Assembly: GCA_903911085.1 (NCBI GenBank)
Contig: CAIWCC010000193.1
Coordinates: 1-37,447, forward strand
Length of the DNA stretch: 37,447 nt
Direction: 5' to 3'
Source of the DNA: an uncultured Bacteroidales bacterium
GTDB taxonomy: Bacteria; Bacteroidota; Bacteroidia; Bacteroidales; Paludibacteraceae
This document shows, piece after piece, positions 16,736 through 25,819 of this stretch. The position numbers and the translations under genes are program-made. The notes beneath the pieces are model-generated. The model ran no database searches. It was not told the origin of the DNA and saw only the letters and a list, made by a program, of their open reading frames with translations. Position 1 is the first letter of the stretch. Every line of letters begins with the position of its first letter.

Positions 16736-18580
16736 TTACATCAATTTGCTAAAATCATTTTCTAGTTCATCTACAGTAAATGGTTGTCCTTGAACTTTGT
16801 TATATTGCAAGAACTCAACTCCAGGAACTTTTGAACGTAGAAAAGTAGCAAATTGACCACTATTTAATTCACAAACAACTACTTTTTTAAACCGTTGAAT
16901 TACTTCTACAGTATTCTTGGGAAGTGGATTAATATAATTGAAATGAGCCAATGCAATTTTTTTACCTTTCTTGTTAAGACTATTTACAGCACTCATCAAA
17001 TGACCATGAGTTCCTCCCCAGCCAATAACTAACATATCGGCCTCAGCATCTCCTTCAACATTCAACTCAGGAAGATAATTGCTAATATATTCTACTTTGG
17101 CTTGTCGAGCATTCACCATCTTTTCGTGATTCAATGGATCAGTTGATATACAACCTGTTGCATAATCTTTTTCAAGGCCACCATTTCTGTGCCCAAAACC
17201 AAACATACCTGGCGTGCTCCAATAACGAACATTTGTTTCGGCATTTCTTGCTGTAACCTTACAACCTTCCATTCCTTTTACAACAAAGTTTGGTTTAATT
17301 TCAGGAAGTTCTGCAAGTTTCGGAAGTTTCCACAAAGAAGTTCCATTGCCTATAAAAGCATCTGTTAAGAGAATAACCGGCGTCATATGTTCCAATGCAA
17401 TTTTACTAGCCATATAAGTAAAATGAAAACAATCAGCTGGAGTACTTGCCGCCATTACTACTGCAGGACTTTCGCCATTTCTACCATAAAGTGCTTGCAG
17501 CAAGTCGGTCTGCTCTGTTTTAGTTGGCAAACCTGTTGAAGGACCACCACGCATAACATCTACAATCACAATTGGCAATTCGGCCATTACAGCCAATCCT
17601 ATTGCTTCCGATTTAAGCGCTAATCCTGGTCCCGATGTATTGGTAGCAGCTAAACTTCCAGCAAATGCAGCACCAATTGCACATGTAATCCCTGCTATTT
17701 CATCTTCTGCCTGTACTACTTTTACTCCCAAATCTTTGCGCAAAGCCAATTCCTGCATTATATCAGTTGCTGGAGTAATTGGGTAGCTACCAAGGAATAA
17801 TTGCAATCCTGACTTTTCAGCCGCTGCAATAAGTCCCCATGCAGTGGCCTTATTACCGTTTATACTTGTATAGTTGCCTTTTGGTGTATCATGCGATTTC
17901 TCTATAAAAAAAGTAGAAATTGTCAAATGCAAATTATTGCCATAATTATAACCATCAGTCAACACTTTTATATTGGCATGAAGAATATCTTGTTTCTTAG
18001 CAAATTTGTTTTCCAAAAAGTGAATTGCCTGATCTATCGACCTGTTAAACAGCCAACAAACAAGCCCTAAAGAAAACATATTCTTGCTTCGCAATACCGT
18101 TTTATTATCAAATCCAAGACCTTCTAAACTACTCTGAGTTAGCGATGATAAAGGTGCAGGTATTAATTGAGTACTTTCGGGAATCGACAATTCCTGAAAA
18201 GGATTATCGGTACTAAAACCAGCTTTTTCTAAATCTGACTTTTCAAAAGAATCTACATCAAAAATAATTATACCACCACGCTTAACACTTTTAGCATTTA
18301 CTTTAAGCGCAGCCGGATTCATTGCAATTAACACATCGGCATCATCACCTGGTGTGTAAATTTTACTTGAACCTAAATGTACTTGAAACCCAGAAACACC
18401 ACCTAATGTACCTAATGGAGCGCGAATTTCAGAAGGAAAATCGGGAAAAGTGGAAATTTCGTTTCCCAAAATAGCCGAAAGATTAGAAAATAATGATCCT
18501 GTTAGTTGCATACCATCGCCTGAGTCGCCTGAGAATCGAACTACAACATTATCTAATTCGGTTGTTTTAGTTTTGTCCAT
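16736..18580 (-). CDS. korA: 2-oxoglutarate:ferredoxin oxidoreductase subunit alpha with fused gamma domain
   Basis: 614 residues. The N-terminal ~190 residues are the gamma domain (VVRFSGDSGDGMQLTGSLF at the start), which binds CoA in related enzymes. Residues from about 215 on are the alpha pyrimidine-binding domain: GSYPITPATDIM, VVQAEDEIAGI, TNTSGPGLALKSE and DVMRGGPSTGLPTKTEQ are all present. The C-terminal part (about 500-600) is the transketolase C-like domain. The gamma-alpha fusion is usual for Kor enzymes of Bacteroidota. It forms a two-gene unit with korB. Cytoplasmic; it links the partial TCA cycle to ferredoxin. Confidence 0.96.
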   Translation of the reverse strand: MDKTKTTELDNVVVRFSGDSGDGMQLTGSLFSNLSAILGNEISTFPDFPSEIRAPLGTLGGVSGFQVHLGSSKIYTPGDDADVLIAMNPAALKVNAKSVKRGGIIIFDVDSFEKSDLEKAGFSTDNPFQELSIPESTQLIPAPLSSLTQSSLEGLGFDNKTVLRSKNMFSLGLVCWLFNRSIDQAIHFLENKFAKKQDILHANIKVLTDGYNYGNNLHLTISTFFIEKSHDTPKGNYTSINGNKATAWGLIAAAEKSGLQLFLGSYPITPATDIMQELALRKDLGVKVVQAEDEIAGITCAIGAAFAGSLAATNTSGPGLALKSEAIGLAVMAELPIVIVDVMRGGPSTGLPTKTEQTDLLQALYGRNGESPAVVMAASTPADCFHFTYMASKIALEHMTPVILLTDAFIGNGTSLWKLPKLAELPEIKPNFVVKGMEGCKVTARNAETNVRYWSTPGMFGFGHRNGGLEKDYATGCISTDPLNHEKMVNARQAKVEYISNYLPELNVEGDAEADMLVIGWGGTHGHLMSAVNSLNKKGKKIALAHFNYINPLPKNTVEVIQRFKKVVVCELNSGQFATFLRSKVPGVEFLQYNKVQGQPFTVDELENDFSKLM

Positions 18581-18623
18581 ATTATTTAAACGTATTATTA
18601 TTCAAAAAGTACACTATTTTCTG

Positions 18624-18631
18624 CAAATATA
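18624..18631 (-). promoter_or_regulatory. -7 element of korAB promoter
   Basis: On the minus strand this reads TATATTTG. ATTG, a near match to the TTTG -33 element, lies 20 bases further upstream. The start codon of korA is about 44 bases downstream. Confidence 0.6.
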
Positions 18632-18755
18632 ATCATTTTAGAGCATTTATGCAATATTATCAACTGAATTATTGGTATTTTCGGTTAAATATGCAAATAA
18701 ATGACTATGATTTTGAATTATTATTCATAAATCACAAATTCCTCCATCTAACAAA

Positions 18756-20153
18756 TTAGAACTCTGCATTGTTCGGTGTGCGTGGAAAAGGAATTACATC
18801 ACGTATATTTGACATGCCTGTTACAAATAGCAATAAACGCTCAAAACCCAAACCAAAACCAGCATGTGGTGCCGTTCCAAAGCGTCGTGTATCCAAATAC
18901 CACCAAATATCTTTAGTAGGTACTCCCATTTCTTCAGCGCGATTTTTTAACTTTTCGTAATCTTCTTCACGTTGCGAACCTCCAATAATTTCACCAATTT
19001 TTGGAAATAAAACGTCCATAGCACGAACTGTTTTTCCATCATCGTTTTGCTTCATATAAAACGATTTGATTTCCTTTGGATAATCAGTCAATATTACTGG
19101 TTTTTTGAAATGTTGCTCTACAAGATAGCGTTCATGCTCCGATTGTAAATCAGTACCCCACCCTACTGGAAATTCAAATTTATGACCCTTTGCAATAGCT
19201 GCTTCTAATATTTCAACACCTTGAGTATATGGCAATCTAATAAAATCATCATTTACAACTGAATTCAAACGCTCAATTAATTCTTTGTCGTACATCGAGC
19301 AAAGAAATTCTAAGTCATCTTTACAATTGTCCAAAGCCCAACGGATACAGAATTGAATAAAATCTTGCGCCAATTGCATATTTTCTTCAATTTCATTAAA
19401 CGCAACCTCGGGCTCTATCATCCAAAACTCCGATAAGTGACGTGGAGTATTAGAATTTTCGGCACGGAATGTTGGTCCAAAAGTATAAATTGCACCCATC
19501 GACATAGCAGCCAATTCTCCTTCAAGCTGACCAGAAACTGTTAGACTCGCTTGCTTACCAAAAAAGTCATTGCTATAATCAATTTGACCAGACTCATCTT
19601 TTTTCAAGTCATAAAGATTCATTGTTGTAACTTGAAACATTTGGCCAGCACCTTCACAGTCTGAAGCTGTGATTATTGGTGTATGAAAATAAAAAAATCC
19701 ACGTTCGTGAAAGAAAGTGTGTATAGCCATTGCCATGTGGTGACGGATTCTAAAAATTGCACCAAATGTGTTAGTTCGAGGACGCAAGTGCGCTATCTCA
19801 CGCAGGAACTCAAGAGTATGACCTTTTTTTTGTAAAGGATAGGTTTCAGGATCAGCAGCACCATAAATTTCAATACTGTTAGCTTGTAATTCAACAGTTT
19901 GCCCCTGACCTAACGATTCAACAAGTATGCCGGTTACACTTATACATGCACCAGTTGTTATTGGCTTCAAAAAGTCATCACCAAATTTAGCATTCTCGGC
20001 AACTATTTGAATATTATTTATAGTTGAACCATCATTTAACGCTATAAAACTAACATTTTTATTTCCACGGCGAGTTCTAACCCATCCTTTAATATTCACT
20101 TCGACCCCAAAATCATTTCTTTTTAGCGCATCGACAATAATAGTTCTTTTCAT
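18756..20153 (-). CDS. asnS: Asparaginyl-tRNA synthetase
   Basis: A 465-residue class IIb aminoacyl-tRNA synthetase that charges tRNA-Asn. An N-terminal OB-fold anticodon-binding domain (about 1-115) precedes the catalytic domain. Motif 2 reads [21 protein letters not shown], with the Asn/Thr-rich loop typical of AsnRS rather than AspRS. Motif 3 reads [10 protein letters not shown], and the protein ends [15 protein letters not shown] as usual. Length matches the family. It is a single gene, with a -7 element about 50 bases upstream and the gldJ-like terminator isolating it from the gene before it. No strong terminator is seen after its stop. Confidence 0.98.
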   Translation of the reverse strand: MKRTIIVDALKRNDFGVEVNIKGWVRTRRGNKNVSFIALNDGSTINNIQIVAENAKFGDDFLKPITTGACISVTGILVESLGQGQTVELQANSIEIYGAADPETYPLQKKGHTLEFLREIAHLRPRTNTFGAIFRIRHHMAMAIHTFFHERGFFYFHTPIITASDCEGAGQMFQVTTMNLYDLKKDESGQIDYSNDFFGKQASLTVSGQLEGELAAMSMGAIYTFGPTFRAENSNTPRHLSEFWMIEPEVAFNEIEENMQLAQDFIQFCIRWALDNCKDDLEFLCSMYDKELIERLNSVVNDDFIRLPYTQGVEILEAAIAKGHKFEFPVGWGTDLQSEHERYLVEQHFKKPVILTDYPKEIKSFYMKQNDDGKTVRAMDVLFPKIGEIIGGSQREEDYEKLKNRAEEMGVPTKDIWWYLDTRRFGTAPHAGFGLGFERLLLFVTGMSNIRDVIPFPRTPNNAEF

Positions 20154-20201
20154 TAAATTATTTTTTATTAAAATACAAAATATACATTTATTTTAAGTCT
20201 G

Positions 20202-20209
20202 CAAAAGTA
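20202..20209 (-). promoter_or_regulatory. -7 element of asnS promoter
   Basis: Read on the minus strand it is TACTTTTG, matching TAnnTTTG. The -33 element is not recognisable. It lies between the terminator at 20249-20282 and the asnS start. Confidence 0.5.
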
Positions 20210-20243
20210 CTAATTTTCATTGAAAAAAGCACCTTTAATTTTT

Positions 20244-20282
20244 ACAAAAAAAGCACCAGATTCAATTTGAACTGGTGCTTTT
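20244..20282 (-). terminator. Intrinsic terminator of the gldJ-like gene
   Basis: AAAAGCACCAG (20249-20259) pairs with CTGGTGCTTTT (20272-20282), with a further TTCA/TGAA inner pairing. A run of A on the plus strand at 20244-20250 gives the U tail for minus-strand transcription. Confidence 0.9.
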
Positions 20283-20309
20283 ATTTAAAATATCTTCATT
20301 ACAACAATA

Positions 20310-21839
20310 TTATTTTACTTTTTGTTCGATATTTCCAATCATACTCATTGCACAACGGAAACCAATATCGTTTGTAGCCTTATCTTGCTCTAGGTATCTA
20401 CGAGTTGAAGGATTCAGCCAATACAAACGATCTTTCCAAGAACCACCTTTATAAACCCTCGTTTTATCACTTATTCTTGGACGCAAAACATCTGTAATGT
20501 CGAGTTTTTTACCTTTATTTTTTAATTCAGCTAATTCAGAAGAATCACCAAATTGAGTAAAATCAGTAACAATTTGAGAAGTTGCATCACCATCCTTAAA
20601 GTTACGAACATCATCATTGTCGGCTACTGAGGTTGCAATTCTACCTAATTCATCAACTTTATAAATTTTATGTCCGTTTGCATCTGTCGAAGCTACTACT
20701 GGAGTCAAATAATTATTTCCTCTAAATGAGTTATACTCTGCCATATCATCGTAAGTTGAAGGACGATAGACATCTAACACCCATTCATTAACATTACCAG
20801 CCATATTATATAACCCAAAATCATTTGGATAATAAGAATTTACAGGCGCAGTAATTGTGGCCCTATCATTTAAACTGCCCGAAGTTCCCATCATATCACC
20901 TCTTCCTCTAACAAAGTTAGCTTGCATTCTACCTGCACTCTTTCCAGCAGCCTTACGTGCCTGAGATCCAGACCAAGGATATATTTTACCTTCAGGTACA
21001 AGTCCATTTTTTCCAGAAATAATTGCATAAGCTGCAAATTCCCACTCTGCTTCTGTTGGAAGTCGATAATCTGAATGAAGTATACCATCCGACATGTCTA
21101 CTTTCTTAACCCCACCGTTTAAATCTTTTTTTGCAAATTTACCAGGTGCTGGTTTATAATCGGACTGTAATAAATATTTTTGAGTATTAAAAACAAATGA
21201 AATTGGAATTGAATCATTAAAAGTCGATGCTGAATCGCTTGATTTTTCGAGCTTTTTGAAGTCTGGTGGTAAAATAATTCCAGCATTAATTAATGCTAAC
21301 TCATTAACACGGTCAGTTCTCCAAGTACAATAATCCATAGCTTGTTCCCAAGTTACCCCAACAATTGGATATTGATCATAAGCTGGATGTGTAAAATAAT
21401 TATTCAAATATGGTTCATTATAAGCCAATTCTTCACGCCAAATCTTACCATCTGGTTGAGTTTTAGCTACTAATTTTGGAGCTGTTTTACCAAAAACTAA
21501 TTGCATCCAACTTGTATATTCTCGCCAGTCTAAATTTCTAATTTCATACTGGTCCATATAAAACGAACTCACAGTAATTCTACGAGGTTTATTATCTCGC
21601 TGTGCTGTAATAAATTCGCCTTTTTCTCCAATAGTAAATGATCCTCCTTCAATAGATACCATTCCTGGAGGGGTTTGAGTTTTGAAGTTGTTTTTTACTG
21701 TAAATCCCGTTCCCGATTTATCATTGTATTTCCAACCTGTTAGTCGAGAAACACTCTCATCAGTAGATGGTTTGGAACAACCTACAACAGATAGTGCCAA
21801 CAAAAATCCAGCTAGTTTTGATATGGTTATTAATTTCAT
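20310..21839 (-). CDS. gldJ: GldJ-like lipoprotein (formylglycine-generating-enzyme fold)
   Basis: A 509-residue lipoprotein; lipobox VVGC with the lipidated Cys at residue 21. After a short linker containing LTGWKYND, typical of GldJ, comes an FGE/SUMF1-type sulfatase-modifying-factor fold (about 58-500). Its landmarks are PPGMVSIEGGSFTIGEKG, FYMDQYEIRNLDWREY, YPIVGVTWEQAMDYC, YRLPTEAEWEFAA, NMAGNVNEWVLDVY and the terminal RVYKGGSWKDR...GFRCAMS. In Flavobacterium johnsoniae the related GldJ and GldK are outer-membrane lipoproteins needed for gliding and for the type IX secretion machine. A role in T9SS assembly therefore fits, and the window also encodes a T9SS substrate. GldK/PorK is the closest alternative. 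Single gene with its own terminator. Confidence 0.85.
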   Translation of the reverse strand: MKLITISKLAGFLLALSVVGCSKPSTDESVSRLTGWKYNDKSGTGFTVKNNFKTQTPPGMVSIEGGSFTIGEKGEFITAQRDNKPRRITVSSFYMDQYEIRNLDWREYTSWMQLVFGKTAPKLVAKTQPDGKIWREELAYNEPYLNNYFTHPAYDQYPIVGVTWEQAMDYCTWRTDRVNELALINAGIILPPDFKKLEKSSDSASTFNDSIPISFVFNTQKYLLQSDYKPAPGKFAKKDLNGGVKKVDMSDGILHSDYRLPTEAEWEFAAYAIISGKNGLVPEGKIYPWSGSQARKAAGKSAGRMQANFVRGRGDMMGTSGSLNDRATITAPVNSYYPNDFGLYNMAGNVNEWVLDVYRPSTYDDMAEYNSFRGNNYLTPVVASTDANGHKIYKVDELGRIATSVADNDDVRNFKDGDATSQIVTDFTQFGDSSELAELKNKGKKLDITDVLRPRISDKTRVYKGGSWKDRLYWLNPSTRRYLEQDKATNDIGFRCAMSMIGNIEQKVK

Positions 21840-21887
21840 ATAAATATAATAATTAGTATAATGTACAATTATTCAAAAAATGCTCCG

Positions 21888-21895
21888 CAAAAATA
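21888..21895 (-). promoter_or_regulatory. Candidate -7 element of gldJ-like gene
   Basis: Reads TATTTTTG on the minus strand (TAnnTTTG), 48 bases upstream of the start codon. A TTTG lies further upstream at a spacing of only 14, too short for a confident -33 call. Confidence 0.45.
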
Positions 21896-22050
21896 GTATT
21901 TTTTTTTCGCAAATTATCATTGACGAATGTTTTTTTTCTGTTTTTCAAAAAAAACTATATCATAATAACATAATTTCGCCTAAAATCGTATATTTTGCAA
22001 TAAAATTTTATTTTTTTCAGCATTAAGATTCTTCAATCACTATATTTTCT

Positions 22051-22058
22051 TACATTTG
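22051..22058 (+). promoter_or_regulatory. -7 element of folP-cdaA promoter
   Basis: TACATTTG fits TAnnTTTG. No clear TTTG is at -33. Transcription would start near 22065, which favours the ATG at 22105 over the TTG at 22081 as folP start. Confidence 0.55.
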
Positions 22059-22104
22059 CAAACTAATAATTTGTTTTACATTGCAAAATACATTTCATCC
22101 AAAC

Positions 22105-22950
22105 ATGGGCTTTAATCCACATTTAATCAAGTTAAATAATCAGTTAATTGACATAACTACTCCAATAGTCATGGGTGTGGTTAATGTATCACCTGATTCA
22201 TTTTACATTGGAAATAGATTTTCTACAGACAAAGGCATTTTACAATGTGTAGAAAGAATTTTGACAAATGGTGGAACAATTGTTGACATTGGTGGATATT
22301 CTACTCGACCGGGTGCTGAACAAATTTCCCATGATGAAGAGCTTAAAAGAGTTTCAGAGTCGTTAATAATTATTTTAAAAAAATTTCCAAATGCAATAAT
22401 TTCTGTCGACACATTTAGATCGAGTGTTGTAAGAGAATTAGTTAGAAATTTTCCTATTGCGATGGTGAATGATATTGGCGGTGGCACTTTAGATGATTTA
22501 ATGTTTCAAACAATTGCCGATTTAAAACTTGCATATGTTTTAATGCATACACGTGGCAATCCACAAACGATGCAAAACAATACTGATTATGATAATATTA
22601 TAGCTGACGTATTGCATTTCTTAGAAAAACGACTTGCACAATTACGATTGCTTGGCGTTAATGATGTAATTTGTGATTTAGGTTTTGGTTTTGCAAAAAC
22701 GTTGGATCAAAATTATTCACTACTAAAAAACATGCACATTTTTAAAGAAATGAATGTACCAATTTTAGCCGGCGTATCTAGAAAATCGATGATTTATAAA
22801 ACACTTAATACCACCGCAGATAAAGCGCTGAATGGCACTACTGCTGCCAATATGCTTGCATTATTGGGCGGCGCTTCAATTTTACGAGTACATGATGTGA
22901 AGGAAGCAATGGAAGCAATTTCAATTTACACAAAATTTAAAAATTGTTGA
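22105..22950 (+). CDS. folP: Dihydropteroate synthase
   Basis: A 281-residue cytoplasmic TIM-barrel enzyme that joins 6-hydroxymethyl-dihydropterin diphosphate to p-aminobenzoate; the target of sulfonamides. Motifs in order: MGVVNVSPDSF, GGYSTRPGA, SVDTFRSSVVRE, NDIGGG, HTRGNPQTMQ, DLGFGFAKT, GVSRKSMI, RVHDV. The start is set at the ATG at 22105 (MGFNPHLIKL); an in-frame TTG at 22081 would add eight residues but lies only about 16 bases from the predicted transcription start. cdaA follows after 26 bases on the same strand, so the two are probably one transcript, an arrangement common in Bacteroidota. Confidence 0.96.
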   Translation: MGFNPHLIKLNNQLIDITTPIVMGVVNVSPDSFYIGNRFSTDKGILQCVERILTNGGTIVDIGGYSTRPGAEQISHDEELKRVSESLIIILKKFPNAIISVDTFRSSVVRELVRNFPIAMVNDIGGGTLDDLMFQTIADLKLAYVLMHTRGNPQTMQNNTDYDNIIADVLHFLEKRLAQLRLLGVNDVICDLGFGFAKTLDQNYSLLKNMHIFKEMNVPILAGVSRKSMIYKTLNTTADKALNGTTAANMLALLGGASILRVHDVKEAMEAISIYTKFKNC

Positions 22951-22976
22951 TTCAAAAAAAAACATAAAACAATTAT

Positions 22977-23768
22977 ATGGGATTCCAAATCGGATTTAAA
23001 GATATTGTAGATATTTTCTTTGTAGCCATTCTACTATATCAAATGTTTAAATTGCTAAAAAAATCGGGAGCTGCAAATGTATTTATTGGAATTCTTGCAT
23101 TTATAATATGCTGGTTCTTGGTATCTTACGTTTTTAAAATGGAGCTCTTAGGTGGAATTTTTGACAGAATAGTTAGTGTTGGTGCTTTTGCACTAATTGT
23201 GCTATTTCAAGATGAAATTCGACGTTTTTTTTCACGAATTGGATCTACTCGAAAGTTAAGTTTCATCAATTCAATAAAAAGATTTTTCAGAAACAACACA
23301 ATTGAAACTGACAAAATTGATTTTGATTTAATTCAAATAGTATTGGCTTGTAGAAGTTTAGCAAAAAGTTCCACAGGAGGTTTGATTATATTAACACGGA
23401 ACAATGATTTAGATTTTTATTCTCAATCCGGAGAACAAATACAGGCTGCAATAAATTCACGTTTAATCGAAAGCATATTCTTCAAAAACAGCCCATTACA
23501 TGACGGAGCACTAATTGTTTCGCACCGAAAATTAAAATCTGCAGCTTGTATTCTTCCTGTATCTAAAAATCAATCCATTCCCAAGCGAATGGGCTTGCGA
23601 CATCGAGCTGCATTAGGGGTTACCGAACATTCGGATGCAATAGCCATAGTAGTTTCGGAAGAAACAGGACATATTTCGTGGGCAATAAATGGTATGTTGA
23701 CTGTAAATGTAAAACCTGAACAATTAGAACATTTTCTTTCAGAAGAGATGTCTCCAAAACAAATTTAA
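22977..23768 (+). CDS. cdaA: Diadenylate cyclase, CdaA type
   Basis: A 263-residue membrane-bound enzyme that makes c-di-AMP from two ATP. Three N-terminal transmembrane helices (about 10-24, 34-53, 62-77) are followed by a coiled segment and the DAC (DisA_N) domain. The catalytic motifs are intact: DGA at 176-178 (SPLHDGALIVSH) and RHR at 208-210 (MGLRHRAALG), then SEETGHIS. c-di-AMP controls osmolyte and potassium balance and cell-wall homeostasis in bacteria that have it. The gene lies downstream of folP in one unit; no phosphodiesterase (GdpP/PgpH) gene is in the window. Its stop is 12 bases from that of the convergent ABC exporter gene. Confidence 0.95.
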   Translation: MGFQIGFKDIVDIFFVAILLYQMFKLLKKSGAANVFIGILAFIICWFLVSYVFKMELLGGIFDRIVSVGAFALIVLFQDEIRRFFSRIGSTRKLSFINSIKRFFRNNTIETDKIDFDLIQIVLACRSLAKSSTGGLIILTRNNDLDFYSQSGEQIQAAINSRLIESIFFKNSPLHDGALIVSHRKLKSAACILPVSKNQSIPKRMGLRHRAALGVTEHSDAIAIVVSEETGHISWAINGMLTVNVKPEQLEHFLSEEMSPKQI

Positions 23769-23780
23769 CATTTGTTTTAA

Positions 23781-25619
23781 CTAGAACGATTGCATATCAC
23801 AAAGTCGTTTGTAATAACCATCCAATTCTATCAACTCATCATGCCGTCCGCGTTCCACTATTTGACCTTCGTGTAACACGCAAATCTCATCTGCACGCTT
23901 AATTGTTGATAATCGATGAGCCACAACAAGCGTTGTACGATTTCGCATCAGGTTTTCGAGTGCTTCTTGAACTAACTTTTCCGACTCGGTATCTAATGCA
24001 GATGTAGCTTCATCTAATATCAAAATCGGAGGGTTTTTCAATATAGCACGAGCAATACTCACTCGTTGACGTTGTCCACCCGAAAGTTTTCCACCTCTAT
24101 CACCAATGGTTGATTCATAGCCGTTTTCGGTAGCCGAAATAAAATCGTGAGCATTTGCAATTTTTGCTGCTTCAATAACTTCTTCTAATGTTGCATTTTC
24201 AACACCAAATGCAATATTATTGAAAAAAGTATCATTAAATAAAATTGCTTCTTGATTTACATTGCCCATTTGAGAACGAATATCGTGTGTTGTATAATCT
24301 TTTATATTCAGTTCGTCCATTAATATTTCACCTTCAAGTGGATCATAATAACGTGGTAAAAGATCGACCAAAGTAGATTTACCAGAGCCAGACTGCCCTA
24401 CTAAAGCCACAGTTTTTCCTTTTGGGACAACGATATTTATATTGCGTAATACCCAGTCAGTCCGATACTTGAATCCTACACCACGGAATTCAATTTTATC
24501 GGAGAATGTATGTATTGTTGCTGGATGTACTGGGTCGGCAATTGTATTCTCCGATTTTAAAATCATATCAACCCTTTCGAGCGAAGCCATACCTTTTTGG
24601 ATACTGTAAGCCGCTTTCGACAAATCCTTTGATGGTGCAATTATACTATAAAAAATTGCAATATAATAAATAAATTCAGCAGCACCAATTGTACTATTAT
24701 TACCTAAAATTAACACTCCTCCAAACCAAAGAAGAATTGCAATTACCATAGTCCCCATAAGTTCACTTACGGGGTGTGCTAAGTTATATCGTCTATTGAT
24801 CTTATTAAATGTATTACGTAATTTTTCGTTCAATAAAGCAAATCTCGCTTCCAATTTACGTTCGGCATTAAAAGCTTTTATCACACGTAAGCCGCCTAGC
24901 GTTTCTTCAATCTGAGACAGCAATTCACCCGACTGCTCTTGCCCCAAAATTGATCTGCGTTTGAGCGACCGTCCTATCAAACCAATTAACCAACCACTGA
25001 ATGGTAAAAGTACTAAAACAAATAATGTCAATTTCCAGCTCATCGCAAACATCATTCCCAAATAAGTGATTATCATTATTGGATTTTTGAAAACCATATC
25101 GAGTGAACTCATAATTGATGCCTCAACCTCGCCCACATCTCCAGTCATACGCGACATTATGTCGCCTTTACGTTCTTCAGTAAAAAAACCGATAGGCAGA
25201 CTTACTATTTTGCTGTACAATTGATTTCTTAAATCGCGCAATACGCCCGTACGAATTGGAATCATAAAATAAGATCCAAAATATGCAGCACCTACTTTAA
25301 GCGCAGTCATTATTACCAGAAATGCACCTAAATATATCAGTGATGAGCTTGGTCCAACCGCTTCGATAAATTGCTGTACACTATAAGAAAAATTATTTTG
25401 TAATGCTTTAAATATTTCCTCAATTCCATCGTTCCAAGTCCATAATTTATACACTTTAATAGGATCTTCAATCTTAAAAAGCATTTTTAATACAGGAATT
25501 ATAGCCGCAAATGAAAATAAGCTAAACACTGTAGATAGAAAATTAAAAAGTAAATTTAAAAAAACATACTTTTTATATGGCGGTATAAACCGCTTGAGAA
25601 GCGTTACGAATTTGAACAT
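23781..25619 (-). CDS. MsbA-like ABC exporter, fused permease and ATPase
   Basis: A 612-residue half-transporter that should act as a homodimer in the inner membrane. The N-terminal ~345 residues are a type IV ABC transmembrane domain with six helices and the intracellular loop FFTEERKGDIMSRMTGDV. The nucleotide-binding domain (about 375-605) has Walker A GQSGSGKST (408-416), Q-loop NQEAILF, signature LSGGQRQ (512-518), Walker B ILILDEATSALD (532-543) and the H-loop His568. The nearest characterised group is MsbA and related lipid/drug exporters, so lipid A or another hydrophobic substrate is plausible but unproven. Single gene; no good promoter motif was seen upstream. Confidence 0.93.
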   Translation of the reverse strand: MFKFVTLLKRFIPPYKKYVFLNLLFNFLSTVFSLFSFAAIIPVLKMLFKIEDPIKVYKLWTWNDGIEEIFKALQNNFSYSVQQFIEAVGPSSSLIYLGAFLVIMTALKVGAAYFGSYFMIPIRTGVLRDLRNQLYSKIVSLPIGFFTEERKGDIMSRMTGDVGEVEASIMSSLDMVFKNPIMIITYLGMMFAMSWKLTLFVLVLLPFSGWLIGLIGRSLKRRSILGQEQSGELLSQIEETLGGLRVIKAFNAERKLEARFALLNEKLRNTFNKINRRYNLAHPVSELMGTMVIAILLWFGGVLILGNNSTIGAAEFIYYIAIFYSIIAPSKDLSKAAYSIQKGMASLERVDMILKSENTIADPVHPATIHTFSDKIEFRGVGFKYRTDWVLRNINIVVPKGKTVALVGQSGSGKSTLVDLLPRYYDPLEGEILMDELNIKDYTTHDIRSQMGNVNQEAILFNDTFFNNIAFGVENATLEEVIEAAKIANAHDFISATENGYESTIGDRGGKLSGGQRQRVSIARAILKNPPILILDEATSALDTESEKLVQEALENLMRNRTTLVVAHRLSTIKRADEICVLHEGQIVERGRHDELIELDGYYKRLCDMQSF

Positions 25620-25819
25620 TTGGTTTTTGTCGATAGTTGTAGTAAGTTTTCAATCAATAAAAAACTAATTGAAAGGAAGATATTTTAATTTAATCAAAAA
25701 CATTCCTTTTAGATTCAATATCTCAAATATTTACAGTATACATTTGCAAACAAATGACTCATTTGAATAAATCAGGAACATTTATAATCTTTGCTTCATT
25801 TGATGGATAAAATTGGAAT

